Below the pieces are notes generated by a model that did not search any database, had not been told where the DNA came from, and saw nothing but the letters and a program-made list of their open reading frames with translations. Shown here piece by piece: positions 45,999 through 57,425 of a DNA stretch of 64,000 nt. Position 1 is the stretch's first letter; the number at the start of each line of letters is the position of its first letter. Position numbers and translations under genes: made by a program. The stretch is from Icerya purchasi. Taxonomy: Eukaryota; Arthropoda; Insecta; Hemiptera; Monophlebidae. The stretch covers positions 487,093,352 through 487,157,351 of the forward strand of contig CM077115.1 in NCBI GenBank assembly GCA_039619475.1, given 5' to 3'.

Positions 45999-46006
45999 GT
46001 AAAAGG
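45999..46006. repeat. Target-site duplication, right copy
   Basis: GTAAAAGG, identical to 45801-45808. Confidence 0.8.
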
Positions 46007-46430
46007 AATACTAACGAAGTCAGAACGCATAATCTTACTAAAAAAAAATCAGAGACAATGAACGTAATTGTGTGCATCTACAGTGAACAGCGTTACAGAA
46101 GAAATAGAAAAATTCCACTGCGACCTAGAAGAAGAAGTATTAAAAAATATAAGAAATAACGATATTACATTTATATTGGGAGATTTCAAAGCCAAAGTAG
46201 GAAATAAGGCATATGGAACAACTGCGGGTGCATTTGCCTAAGCCAAATATAAATGACAGGGGAAAAAGACAAAAACTACGAGAAATTGAGAACAGAGGAG
46301 AAACGCGTATTCCCTATTTTTATCAAAGCAACGACGAGTATTTAATACGTTAAAAAACATAAATTTAATAAACACGAGACATTCTAATACATCGTAAATT
46401 TTATATACATATAACGCAATTTGTTGATTT

Positions 46431-46997
46431 AAAAAAATTAACAAAACGAGAAAAATTTGCAAAATTCATGAAATTCAAAAGTTTCTTGTTTTACAGCTTA
46501 TCGGTGGAATAGGTTGTCTTAAATTTAATTTACTTGCAATAACTTCTGCAATTTGTTTCAATATGCCCTTAAAATACTATAAAATGCAGCGATAACATTT
46601 TAAAACTTGTACGATTTTTTACGGACTCGATTCATTTTATAACGGTGATACTTTCAAAATAAGTATACGAGACGTGGGTGTGTTCCGAGTTGAAACGATG
46701 ACGCCACGTACAAGAGGGAGCACTTAAAATAAAGTTGATGGAATGTCTAATGTGGTATTCCTGTTGTTCCGGGTAATTAATCAAATCGAAAGTTTCCACT
46801 GTCCGGTACACAATGGCGACGACGCTCAATCCATTTCATTATCATCCGTTCGCTGTACCAGCAGACTCTTTTTCTCTTTGACGTTAATCCGGCTTACACC
46901 ACCGTAGTACAGGATAATACTTTTTCAGGTCCCCTTTTACGTTGCTGAATCAAATGACTTTTAACATTTTCAAACAGCCAGTCTCGATTCTCTTTTT

Positions 46998-47042
<45 letters not shown>

Positions 47043-47728
47043 AGTAGGAAACTATAATTGACAATCAGTTTAAACCGTTTTGACCACTCCTTTTTGCACG
47101 GAATGCAGCTCGTCTCGTTTAAAGTTATCCGAAAATTCGGCGAAATTCAGTCGAGACGACACATGGAACAGGCCGATCCACCAATGCCGTACAAACTCCA
47201 CAAAATAGTGAATGAACTAAAAGACAATCGGTCAATGTTCATGATATTTACACTCATCTAATAGTTGAGCTATCTTTAGTATTACATGGTTAAGAATTTT
47301 TAAAGAATTGTTTAGTTGTCTACTATTGGTGATTTTGTTTTCATTTGAACTGGTTGTTTAATCTCGGACGGCCCTTCAATTTGTCAGACTGCCTCTTTAT
47401 TCCTTCTTTAAACTCGCCTTTTCCTTTTCTTTTTGCTATATACCAATTATTTTCTTGAAAATTACATTTCTTTATTTCTGTTGTCCTCAAACATTACCGG
47501 GTACTATAGAAAAAACGATCCTCAAATACTCAATTCCGATGTTAAGACATACCCCCTTTCGAAGTGTAAGAGAGCTGCCTAGGAGAAAACCGAATTTCGT
47601 TAAAATTTGTCTTCGTGATTTCGTGTTTATCTGAAACCCTTTTTCCTCATGTGCCTACCAGCATGCATGAGGTATTATTTTGTACGCAGTGTGATCTGCA
47701 TGTTCCTTTTTCCGTCACATTTTACATG
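46431..47728. other. Spacer with a (CA)n microsatellite
   Basis: (CA)n of about 19 units lies at 47002-47040. Otherwise no gene or transposon motif was recognised; composition is mixed. Confidence 0.45.
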
Positions 47729-49015
47729 CGAGGTGCGGCTATTAAATAACGAGACTGATTTTCAAAAACCGCTTTATTGTTACAATTATTTGACAACCAA
47801 GCTTTCCCCTTCAATATACTCCCCTCCCCTCTCCATTCGTTTTTTCCATTGTTGGAAGCAATGCCGGAAGTCCTTTTCTGCAAGGCCGTTCGAAAGTTGC
47901 GTCGTTCTTTGTTTTACCATTGATTCAAAATTAATTCCTTTTAGGACAGATTTCACCTTCGGAAACAAAAATAAACAAGTCAGGTGAATAGGGGGCGTGC
48001 TCGAGCACTGGAATGTTTTTATCAGCTAAAAACTGCTTTACAGACAGCGCATTATGGGCAGGTGCTTTGTTTTGATGCGGGATTCTACGACACTTGTTTC
48101 GCCACAACTCCGGTCTCATTTTACGAACTCGCTCTCGCAGAGGTGCCAACACTTGCAAAATAATAATCTTGGTTCACAGTTTGACCCTCTGAAACTTATT
48201 CGATCATCACGGTTCCATTGATGTCGATAAAAAACGATTAACATTGTTTTGAATTTTGTCTCTCACATCTTCGCGTTTTTCATTCTGAGAGAAGCGGGTG
48301 TTGTCCAGTGCATCGATTGCTTCTTAGTTTCAACATCGTACTGAAAAATCCATGTTTCGTCGCATGTAATGTGATCCTATTCATCAAATCAGGCTTTTCG
48401 TTTAACCGTTCAAGAACGTCAGAACAAACCTGTTGACGGCGCAGCTTTTGATCAGCAATCAGGTTTGTTCAATTCTTCATGTCAACTTCTTCTGATGGTT
48501 CCTTTACCGGCGATTACCATCTTCGCACAGTCATCCGAACGCTCAAACGACATTCTGCGCGCACAATTTCATTGATTTTGGCAACGGTTGCAGGAGTTGA
48601 AAACGAGACAGATCGACCTGGACGTTGGTCATCTTCAACACTCTCTCGATCTTCAGAAAATCGTCGGCACCAAAAAAAAAAAACAAAACACGCGCACATG
48701 ACAGAGATTTCTCATTGTAAGCTTCTTTCAGCAATGCATAACACTCCGGGTTGGAGTTTTCTTCGATTTCATGAGAAATTTCAGATTGATACACGAATTT
48801 CATGTTGTTTTTCGTCACAGATTGTACCCGACGCGCAAAAAAATCACGTACTCTTCAACACTCGATAGAAAAAATACTACTATAGCTAAGAAAACGTGGT
48901 TTGGAACTGTGTTAGTTGACACTTCAAATATCTCCTGCTGCACTTGTTTCTCTCCTAACTCCTCTAGGGAACCCATAGCGCGCGCGCAATCTCGTTATTT
49001 AATAGCTGCACCCCG
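47729..49015 (-). mobile_element. mariner element, near full length, with TIRs
   Basis: The left end CGAGGTGCGGCTATTAAATA and the inverted right end CGGGGTGCAGCTATTAAATA match at 18 of 20 and continue ACGAGA. The inner limits are about 47756 and 48987. Length is 1287 bases, right for mariner. The right flank is TA (49016-49017) and the left is TG (47727-47728), consistent with a TA target duplication with one mutation. The transposase gene lies on the minus strand and is broken. Confidence 0.9.
47786..48840 (-). pseudogene. mariner transposase, inactivated
   Basis: N-terminal helix-turn-helix part: MKFVYQSEISHEIEENSNPE and YALLKEAYNEKSLS from 48803, then an A12 insertion region at 48667-48679 that shifts frame, then RESVEDDQRPGRSVSFSTPA and TVAKINEIVRA. 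Catalytic domain: TCDETWIFQYD near 48365-48335 keeps the first Asp. The second site reads HQNKAPAH near 48080-48060 where the family has HQDNAPAH, so the second Asp is lost. HAPYSPDL near 48005-47980 keeps the third Asp of the D-D-34-D triad. The C-terminus is FQQWKKRMERGGEYIEG. It is dead through frameshifts and a missing catalytic residue. Confidence 0.9.
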
Positions 49016-49017
49016 TA

Positions 49018-50843
49018 ATATGGTCCAATTGCTCATTCTTTCTGAGTGTACTTGGGTGGGGTTACCTCTTCGGAATCTTCCGTAGAAATGATAGTTCGTA
49101 TGGGACCAGACAAAGGAGAAAATTGCGGTGCTTCAAAGTTTATGTTTCCAGATGGGTTCGAAATTAAAAAATTATTCTGCGCAGCTCTTGTTTCATCGAG
49201 TGGCCTTTTATTTTATTTTTACAAAAGTTCTACAAATATTCTGTGCTACGTACGAATGTTTTAAATCTTTCCATAAATTATCTCTTCAATTTCCTTTTTC
49301 TCCGTTCATCAGCCTTCCCGACTTCTTCAGTGATTGGTTTTGCAACACTTACGTTTCCGGTGGCATCTGTATACTTTTAATTGCTCTCTGATTTTGCTAG
49401 CTTTACCCTACGATATAGCCTATTCTTTTTATAATATTTGGTTTCATTTTTACTTATTTTTCGCCTTGTTTATCGCGAAAGAATACTTTTTTTTTACCTT
49501 TTTCGTACATTACGGTAGAATTATATTCATTTACTCTGTTCATCTTCTCAATAATGTCGACGTTTCCACTTAGCAGTAACTTTTGTATCCGTATCGTTCC
49601 TACACAAATGCCCTCAACTTTGATTTCATCTCTTCGTAATCGGAAGCGGCGGCGACGGTACCGGATAAAACATAAATCGTATTCCGTACTTTTTTCTCAT
49701 TTTAATTCTCAATAATTTGTCTGCTCCCAAAGACATGTTCTCGGTTTTGTTGATTCATTACTTTCATCCTGGACGTTCGGCCTTAATTATAACTGGGAGG
49801 AGACGTGCTAATTAAAAGTTTGTTTTCGGTAATACCGTATCTCCATTGTGTTTCTTTTTTTTTTTTTTCTGTACACTTTCTCAATTTCTTCATTTTTTTT
49901 CAAATTGATCGATCAACTCTGCTTGCACTTAATACTTTTTCCTTCAATTTCTTTTTCGACGTTGCTTCACCTATATCGTGCGCATAATTTTTTTTTTCTC
50001 CAGGAAAAGAAGGAAGAAAAGAAGATACGCCTGTAAAATCTTAAGCAGTACGAGGAATGCAAAACGGCTGTAATAGAATTACTTTCAGTCCTGTTTATAA
50101 CAATTTTTTTAGTTTGGAAAAAGACCAAAACTAAAGCCGCGTTATTCTGATTTAAAATATTTTTCATTCGCTATCTCTTCACCTCCCACTTTTGTTTGTC
50201 AACATCTCCATTTTCATTTATCTTTATTGTCTAATATTTTATCCTTTTTGTTCAATTTGTTCTTTCTAAACAGATCTTAAAATGTCAAATAGGATAATTC
50301 GTCGACAAGTGTTTTAGTTTGACAAAAATTTTTGTATGTGAAAAATTATAAATACATATTTTTCAAAAAAAATAAAAAAAAAAAAAAAAAAAACTCTTCT
50401 TCAGTTCGGTATCGCGGTAAATCTCCTATTTATAACCTTTGCTTCCCCTTACCCCGATCAATTTTATTTGCGCACGATTCACAGTAGTAAAACTCGCTCA
50501 TCAATTGAAACATTTTTTCCACATTTGATTTACGGCAGTGTGAAGTTGGGCGTTACACTGTTGGAACTCCATTCGAATAAGGATATATCAAAAAAAATTT
50601 CACGTTGATCAGTGGCTACGGAAAAGTACCTTTTGTAGAGGTTTTTTAGTACCGTCTTAGGTGCAGTATAGAAAGCCATCATTAGATTCTAGAATACGCA
50701 GCTAAAACAAAGGTGACGATTGCCTCGACTCGAGCGATCGGAACCGCTAAAACCGCACTAAAACGGAGAAGGTAAACTTCGACTTTTGAGCTTTACCTTT
50801 AATCTGCTACTTATCGTTTTTTAACAAGTTGGCAAAAAATACC
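49018..50843. other. T-rich spacer with a possible retroposon tail
   Basis: 49200-50030 is strongly T-rich and yields hydrophobic but meaningless open frames. A run of A with few interruptions at 50367-50392 may be the tail of an unrecognised plus-strand retroposon. No motif was recognised elsewhere. Confidence 0.35.
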
Positions 50844-51203
50844 GGTCGTCGCGATAGCCTCGCTGCTACGAGTATTATAATCGATTTGCGTTACAGAAAT
50901 TTTAAGTTCGGTCCCGAGCGACGATAGAAACTACAAAATAAATTAAATTAACCGCTAATAAATTAATATGGAAGGCAGTGGCAAATATGCATACTAATTG
51001 ATGTGTAATAGGCATCTATATAAATAGGACTGCATTTGTATATCAATTTCAATTTCAATTTCAATTTCAATTTCAATTTATTTGTGAATAAATCAAATAA
51101 TCAAAATATCAGCTTTAAGTGTCGTTTTGAGTATAATAATTGCCTTGAACACTATGCCTATGTCTGTGTAGCTAGAATGTAGGAATAGGTAGTCGTCGAC
51201 GCT
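50844..51203 (+). mobile_element. tRNA-derived SINE (family S2), copy 1
   Basis: The head GTCGTCGCGATAGCCTCGCT and B-box-like AAGTTCGGTCCCGAG (50904-50918) are followed by GGAAGGCAGTGGCAAATATG near 50971. The body ends near AGTCGTCGA at 51191. 60127-60473 aligns along the whole length. An (AATTTC)n hexanucleotide array of about six units (51043-51080) has expanded inside this copy only. Confidence 0.78.
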
Positions 51204-51832
51204 CAGAAACTGAATATGGCACTACGATAATAACCAACGTAAGATCAACGATGAAAATTAATTACTTTAGGTAAAAAATTGACGGTAGACAATACATTTA
51301 AAAAATTAATCTTAAAATCATAACGTTTCGGAAAGCTTTTGGAAAGCTTGCACATCTACATCGTTAGAAATAAACGGCGATGCTAAGTGTAAGTTTCCCG
51401 AAATGTTGTGCTTTTAAGATTAATTTTTTAACCATGCTGTCTACTGTAAATTGCTTTCCTAATTATATGCACCGTGCAAATTTTAAGTATTCAATTAATG
51501 ACGTTGTTTAAATAACGAAATGGTTTCAGCTAATTTTCAGCATGAGCAACTTGCGAGTTTTTCCGGACTTCATTAAATGCTGGCAAATTTTTTATCGATC
51601 GAAGTCTGTAAGGTATACCGCCGAGTTGTAATAGTGGTGGTTTTTGATTGCTTCACTGGGAGGGATAAATCTCACGAGTCCATGCAATGTGACTAGTAAC
51701 CCATTTGCGTAATTATCATTTTATAATTTAGTTATAAATTCCAGACTAAGGTTAATTTCGCAGTAATTTCCGACCTTCATTTTTTGAAGTTCACATGATA
51801 CTTTTTTTTTTTGTTTTTTGAGTACTATTCTG

Positions 51833-51882
<50 letters not shown>

Positions 51883-52071
51883 TTTTTATGATTTTGCGAA
51901 CTCGTTAAGGGGAGCCGAACCAAAAAAAAAAGAAATACAATCTTCCTTTTCATTGCAGAAGCTAACTGATGTCTACAACTTTGTCCGTGTATTAATTATA
52001 TCTTTCATTTTCCGAGTAAAAAAGATGAAAAAAAGTTTAAAGATACTGTCCACAATGTCTTCAGTGTCTCT
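51204..52071. other. Spacer with a (TA)n microsatellite
   Basis: (TA)n of about 22 units lies at 51837-51881. 51289-51345 and 51395-51440 contain an imperfect inverted pair (AAAAAATTAATCTTAAAA and TTTTAAGATTAATTTTTT). No gene was seen. Confidence 0.4.
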
Positions 52072-52500
52072 GATGTTTTTTTTTCATTATTATTTTTTGG
52101 GCGCGTCAACCAAGGACCTTTACTCAGAAACAAGTAGAAGGAAAAGAGCCGTCAGATAAATTTTTATTTGATCAAATATCGACTATATAAAAGAACTAAT
52201 AAACTGGTATAATCGAAGTAGAAGGAAAGAACAGGATGTAAAACGCGCAATAAGGAGTGAGAAGTTCGAGATTCAGCAGATGAAAATATAGAACACAACA
52301 TTCAGAAGAAAGGAATGAGCATTCAAAGAGAACGTGATTAACGTCGCGAGCCGCTGGTTCGTTTGGATGGAGACGGCAATGTGGAGAAAAAACTAAGAGG
52401 AGACAGTAAGGGAAAGATAATAGGAATGATTAAAACATAGATGAATAATAACAGAACGGGGAAGTGAAGGAAATTCGAGGAACCATGAAACGAGGGGAAG
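52072..52500 (-). mobile_element. LINE family G 3' fragment (minus)
   Basis: A T-rich start, then TTGGGCGCGTCAACCAAGG at 52098-52116, is the inverted family tail. The minus-strand reading includes RDVNHVLFECSFLSSECCVL and LTPYCAFYILFF, as in the other copies. Further 5' on the same strand a FNHSYYLSL segment matches FNHNCLPS of the 45.1-kb copy. It is 5' truncated. Confidence 0.78.
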
Positions 52501-53039
52501 ATTAGGTTGTATGGATAAATAGAAGAAACGATACAGAAAGAATAAATGTAAATATCTGACCAAAAAATTTAACCTGGAATTTTTTATATAGTGGCAGGAA
52601 CTCAGAAGATGAGATTTTCCTTCGTTATTAAAATATACGGATTAGAATTTGAGTGACGCAGCGAAAGAAACAGAATAAAAGAGACTTAAGAATCGTTCGA
52701 ATCTATTTTCTCAGCGGCAACATGATGATAATCTATTCTGCGAAGAAACATTGTAATATCTGTAATAATTTTAATGTGAGATAAATGTTAAGCCTCTGAA
52801 GAAATAAACTGTAAAATTTTACCACTCTGCGTGATACAAAAATACAAATAATTGGCTTTAGGAAATGAACTGTGGAATATTAAGTAATTTTAAAGGGTCA
52901 CTTAAAAATTTGAAAAAGCGTTCGACGAAAAGCATTTTTTAACTGAATGAAGTTTTGCTTCTTTTATTTCTCTTTTATGGAGACAAAAAGCTTTATTCTC
53001 TTGAAAAGGAAAAGGGGGTTAAATTTTTAAAACTTTAAC
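52501..53039. other. Spacer, nothing recognised
   Basis: Purine-rich then AT-rich; no motifs were seen. Confidence 0.35.
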
Positions 53040-53400
53040 CGGAGGATATTTCAGGAAACAAAGCATGTGAACCAATAACAGTTTTCATCGGATTACTTTA
53101 ATTCCTACTTTGCCTAATACTAAAGCGATTTAAAATTTACATGTTTCTGCTAACAGGAAAGTTTATACGGCTACATTTGTTTCGATATACTTTAAATCTT
53201 TTTTTGTTGGGCCATTCCTGAACTGTAGGTTATATCTGATCTTTTGCTGGATCTTTATTAGGGAGGCTAGTGTGTCGTCAGCGTATATTGCGGTTGCTAC
53301 ATTATTCAGAAAGGTCAGATGTGCATAAAATATACAATTCCTAAAACCGGAGCATTGAGGAATTTGTAGGGTGTTCCTTTAAAATTGGAGTTTTTCGAAG
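53040..53400 (-). mobile_element. LINE reverse transcriptase catalytic fragment
   Basis: The minus strand reads PQCSGF then (after a frame change) LYILCTSDLSE and IYADDTLASLIKIQQK near 53300-53260, then LQFRNGPTKK. This is the PQGSVLGP to YADD segment of a jockey- or R1-like RT with the catalytic YADD kept. Flanking parts to 53720 are too decayed to read, so the extent is approximate. Confidence 0.6.
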
Positions 53401-53854
53401 CAAATAATAGCGAGTTACGATTATAAAATTTTTAAATTTTACTTAAAGGAGCTTTATGTCGTATCATGTCAGAGTCAAACAGTCTTTCTTTTCTCGAAGC
53501 AACTACTAACCGCATTATTTGTGATCCTGTGAAGTTGTTAAAGTCGAACTGCGTTAAAATTTCCTATAGACTTTTAAGTGATAGTTCTTTATATAGCTTC
53601 AGTAATGCCGAAAAAACTTGTTGGGCGGTAAGTAAAATTATTACTTGCGGCTTTTTAAGGTATAAAATGTTCAATCTTTCACTGCGCGGGGAATTTGACG
53701 GTACAAATTATCGTAGTTAGAAAAGTTACACAGTATTTTAGGTAGGTTTTTAAATATCTTGTACAACCTCTGTTAATTTTTCAAATGTGCAGAGAATTTT
53801 ATCGGCGTTTGTATAACGAAGAGATTAGGAATTCATCGATTTCCTCTTTCTTAT
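53401..53854. other. Spacer, possibly more of the decayed LINE
   Basis: The 84-codon plus-strand open frame at 53466-53720 has no recognisable domain and is more likely the shadow of decayed LINE sequence. Confidence 0.3.
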
Positions 53855-54045
53855 AATATGGTAGCGCGGTAGCCTAGTAGTTAATGGAACCTGGTTACCA
53901 GACCAGAGATGACATAGGTTATCGATACTTGTCTCGTTGTTGCGGATCCAAGTCGCTCTCAGGTATATACTTCATGTGAAATAGAATTAGATACCAGAGA
54001 AATCTGCGGAAGTAAAGGCGGCCGAGAGAAAAAAACTGGCTCAAA
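53855..54045 (+). mobile_element. tRNA-derived SINE (related head)
   Basis: The head TATGGTAGCGCGGTAGCCTA then GTAGTTAATGG contains an A-box-like TAGCCTAGTAGTTAATGG. A degenerate B box AGGTTATCGATACTT sits at 53926-53940. The body ends near GGCGGCCGAGAGAAAAAAA. It shares the GCG-TAGCCTAGT head with other SINEs here but not their bodies. No target-site duplication was found. Confidence 0.6.
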
Positions 54046-55670
54046 TATTCTTTTAACATAGTATGAAAAGCTTAATTTCACAACTCGCGATACCTTATCA
54101 AGGATATAATATATATATGGACCTTGATTTACTTACAATTTCATGAGACAGAGTTTACCCGTCGTCACAAAATAATCAGCAACAATTATTCCCTTTTCCA
54201 TTTATTGCTCATACTATGTCAGAAGAGTTTTGAATGAATTCAAAATAAATTGCCTCAGTTATGTAAAATAAAATGGAATAATTGATTTTTTTATTTTATT
54301 TGTTAACAATTTTCAATCATTATGCATCTTGCAATGACTGCACGCTTGTATGTGCATTACGATAATTTTCATTTTTTGTTCCGACATGAGAAATATTTTG
54401 CGCGAACGTCGACGCTCTCTTTTTACAGACCAGATATACGTGTGATAATGACGTAAATTTTTCATTTTAAAATATGTACGGTTATCGCTGTGTGATTTTA
54501 TTAACTTTTTCCATCGTTGTTGTAATTTCAAACAGGAGACACGGATTACGTTTCAGCGGCAAAAACATTCACTACATCATGTGCGACAGTTGACGCCCAG
54601 TGGTCAAGGCTATATCAACAAGTCTTCTATCATTGCTGCGATCGGTGGATTTCGATAAATCGAATAACGGAAATTTACTAAATGGAAAAACGAGATGAAA
54701 TGGAAAGGGTACGAGCTGTGCGGAAAAGATAGAGAAACTGACGGAATTGATGAAGCTGGGCTAAAGGGTTCTCTATGCGTTTCAGATAAAAGCGAAGAAG
54801 ACGTACACGTTAGCGCGTAAGAGGGATGTAAAGAGATAGGGGTGGCGCTCCGACTGCATCACTTTGAGGGTACGACGGTGGAGATACGTCGACGACGAAG
54901 AGTTGCCAGGATTGATAATGTACGGCCAGTGAACGTTCCGGCCTGTTGTACTTTCATAGTCATAACATAAACGTCAATTGTCATCCGATATTTAGATACA
55001 TTCTGTACCTTTTTTCGATTTCACATTAATCTTATCGGTACAGTAACAGCGCGAATTTCGACATCATGTATCGAATTCGAATTTTTTCGCAACAATAATA
55101 ATAAACGTTTTCGCCGCAGTCAGTTCTTTCTCTGAACCGAACGATCCTATAAAACCCGACGAGAAAGTCGTTAACAGGTAAGTTAATTTATTCTCTATTT
55201 ATTAAAATATCTAAAATTCGTAGAAAATTTAAAAATTAGAAAATTAAATTTGAAAAATTAAAAATTTTCCATGAACATGATGAAGAATTTTTTTTGTAAA
55301 CTGTCAAAGTGCGCACAACTGGTTTCGCTTCTTTCGTTATTATTCACGATAAAATATGCGTATTTTAAACGATATACAAGCCGAACGGAATTGCAGATTT
55401 AGACTTAATCAACAGGTAGAATTTATGTATCATGTACTCTACACGTACAAGAAGGAGAATTAAACAGCAAAGACTGTATTATTACCAGATTCCATAAATA
55501 TCAGCGATGTATGATTATTAATTGATGGAATATCAAGCGGCAGAAGTACCTCGTAAAATTTGCTGACAAATTATTAATAGAAATTCTTAATAAAATAAAT
55601 AAAAGAGCGAATTTTAAATTTAAATTAAAAAAAAAAAAAAAATCGTTATAATAGAGATGTAAAATACGAC

Positions 55671-55705
<35 letters not shown>

Positions 55706-56194
55706 GTTTTGATTTTTAAAATTCAAAATTTATAACGGAATTTTCTAATAAGTTAGTTTTCTCGCATTATTATAATTAAGCGGAAGTTATAAGGAAAAAT
55801 GATTTAGGAAATTAATTAATTTTGCGCGCATACACATATACACATTGAGAGTAAAAAAACGAAATTTGAAATTTATCGGCTATTCCTTAAATGATTTTCC
55901 ACGTTTTAATTTTATGACGCAGAAGGATATCGAAAATAAAAGAGACACACTATTAATTGAGAAAATCCTCCTTTAGTAATCCGGTAAAATTTTTTATTAT
56001 GTATGAGCGACGCAAAACTTTTGGAGACGGACAAATATATTTCATATATTTAATTCGCGGCAACATGATTTTCGCTTACTAAAAATAAAATACTATCGCC
56101 GGGATAATTAAAATTGTCACATGTACAGTTTAGGATAGCCGACGAACATGGATAATATTAACAAAGACGAAGGAAAACAATAAAATGTAGAAGG
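54046..56194. other. Spacer with a GC-richer block and (TA)n
   Basis: 54530-55190 is GC-richer and not obviously repetitive; no coding motif was seen and it may be single-copy noncoding DNA. (TA)n of about 15 units lies at 55672-55702. The rest is AT-rich. Confidence 0.4.
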
Positions 56195-56202
56195 GAGATC
56201 TT
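56195..56202. repeat. 8-bp target-site duplication, left
   Basis: GAGATCTT, identical to 56648-56655. Confidence 0.9.
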
Positions 56203-56647
56203 CAAAGGCGCACTCAGGATTTTTTGTTGGTCGGGGCTAGAATTTAGAAGATGAGTTAGGGGGTGGTAACTCGGTACCTCGACTAAGTACCTACCTATTT
56301 CCTTGGTTTGTAAATTAAAATAAAAAAAAGTAAAAAAAAAAATACAAAATTAACGATTATTATTTTTAAGAAAATTACAAAACTGACGAATTTTATTTTT
56401 AAAGAAATAATAATAATGGATAACATTATGTTTGTAATAAGCACAAATTAGATAAGTATACGAATTTTATTTTTAAAAAATTAGCTAAAAGTATATAACA
56501 TTATACTTGTAATATAAGTAAAAAGTAAATATGTATGTTTTTAAAAAAAAATTAAGTAAATCAAAACATTACAAAACAAAATTAAGATTTCGAAGATTTT
56601 TTGGGGGGAGCAATGGCCCCGTGGCACCCCCCTTGAGTGCGCCAATG
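56203..56647. mobile_element. hAT-type MITE with TIRs and perfect TSD
   Basis: The left end CAAAGGCGCACTCAGG and the inverted right end CATTGGCGCACTCAAGG match at 12 of the first 14 positions. The element is 445 bases long, AT-rich inside, with no coding capacity, and is flanked by a perfect 8-bp direct repeat. An 8-bp duplication and CA...TG ends fit the hAT superfamily. It is non-autonomous and would need a transposase supplied elsewhere. The hAT relic at 37.4-39.3 kb has no visible matching ends, so a link is not shown. Confidence 0.9.
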
Positions 56648-56655
56648 GAGATCTT
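56648..56655. repeat. 8-bp target-site duplication, right
   Basis: GAGATCTT, identical to 56195-56202. Confidence 0.9.
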
Positions 56656-57309
56656 TATATATCTCGCGCGGTGTAGAGAAATTATTAAACGCTCTATAGG
56701 TTTTATCGGTCTAGCGCTGTTGGAAAAAATAGAAAAAAAATTTATAATGCCCAACTTCCTCTAAGAAATCGCCGACTTAAGGTTTCTCGCGCGATAATTA
56801 TGTAAAAAATCTCAAAAAATTGATGAAATGTTAAAAATAAATTCTGTCGAGAATCTTTTTAGTATTTTATTTTTTTTCCCCTTCGAGATGATTTTCATTT
56901 AATTTTCAACAAAATGCGGAAACTCGCAAAAATTATCGTTTTTTAATATCTGCAAAATTATACAAAATTTTTCTATTCTATCTTGAATAAATTAAAATTT
57001 TTTTCATTATCGTTTAAAGGGGGGATACGATTGCTTCTTTTTAATTAGATTGTTCAAAAAGCTTTTGTGATAGTTTAAATCGATAGAATCTTACAGTAGC
57101 ATTGCAAGAAACGAAGGAGTTGCTGTGCAAACGGATTTATCCTGATACTTTTTGAATAACCCTAGTTTAAGAGATTTGGCAAGTTACCTTCTTAAATTTT
57201 TAGATCAGCCGTTACCACATTGATCATTAAAGCTCTAATCCAGCTCTCGACGATTTATACGCTATCCAACTTTTACGCGTAATACTCGAATGATGGTGTT
57301 TATAAATAA
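56656..57309. other. AT-rich spacer
   Basis: No gene or repeat motif was recognised. Confidence 0.35.
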
Positions 57310-57425
57310 ATGATAACTCGGTGACCGAGAAAAGGAACTAGAAAACAATATAAAAATCGCGATCACATTGGGAAATTTCAATGCGACACAACTGAAATTA
57401 GCCAGCTAATCAGAGCTAAGCGGCT
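57310..57425 (+). mobile_element. Short RTE-type endonuclease fragment
   Basis: The reading REKELENNIKIAITLGNFNAT resembles the RTE endonuclease segment whose core is MGDFNA (compare ILGDFKAKVG at 46155). Only about 35 codons can be recognised, so the call is tentative. Confidence 0.4.

Larger units (their letters stand above)
45640..46430 (+). mobile_element. RTE-type LINE endonuclease fragment, split by a SINE
   Basis: The segment GEHRYEHDVGIMLMKEFNNL lies before the SINE. After it come TEEIEKFHCDLEEEVLKNIR (46096 on) and DITFILGDFKAKVGNKAYGT (46152 on), the RTE endonuclease core. GDF-AKVG holds the catalytic Asp, and the Asn expected after F reads Lys. Beyond 46230 the frame degrades. Skipping the SINE and one copy of its target duplication restores a continuous RTE reading (NNLVKG to ILTKSERI). 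Confidence 0.75.

Noticed and set aside
47649..47987. 112-codon plus-strand open frame
   Set aside because: Shadow of the mariner transposase C-terminus encoded on the minus strand, crossing the element's terminal repeat.
51837..51881. (TA)n run as an origin or regulatory element
   Set aside because: Simple TA microsatellites occur at many places here (44650, 55672, 61270, 61878) and give no specific functional signal.
56531..56764. 77-codon open frame with SNGPVAPPLSAP
   Set aside because: It crosses the end of the hAT-type MITE into unrelated flank, so it cannot be an ancestral gene.
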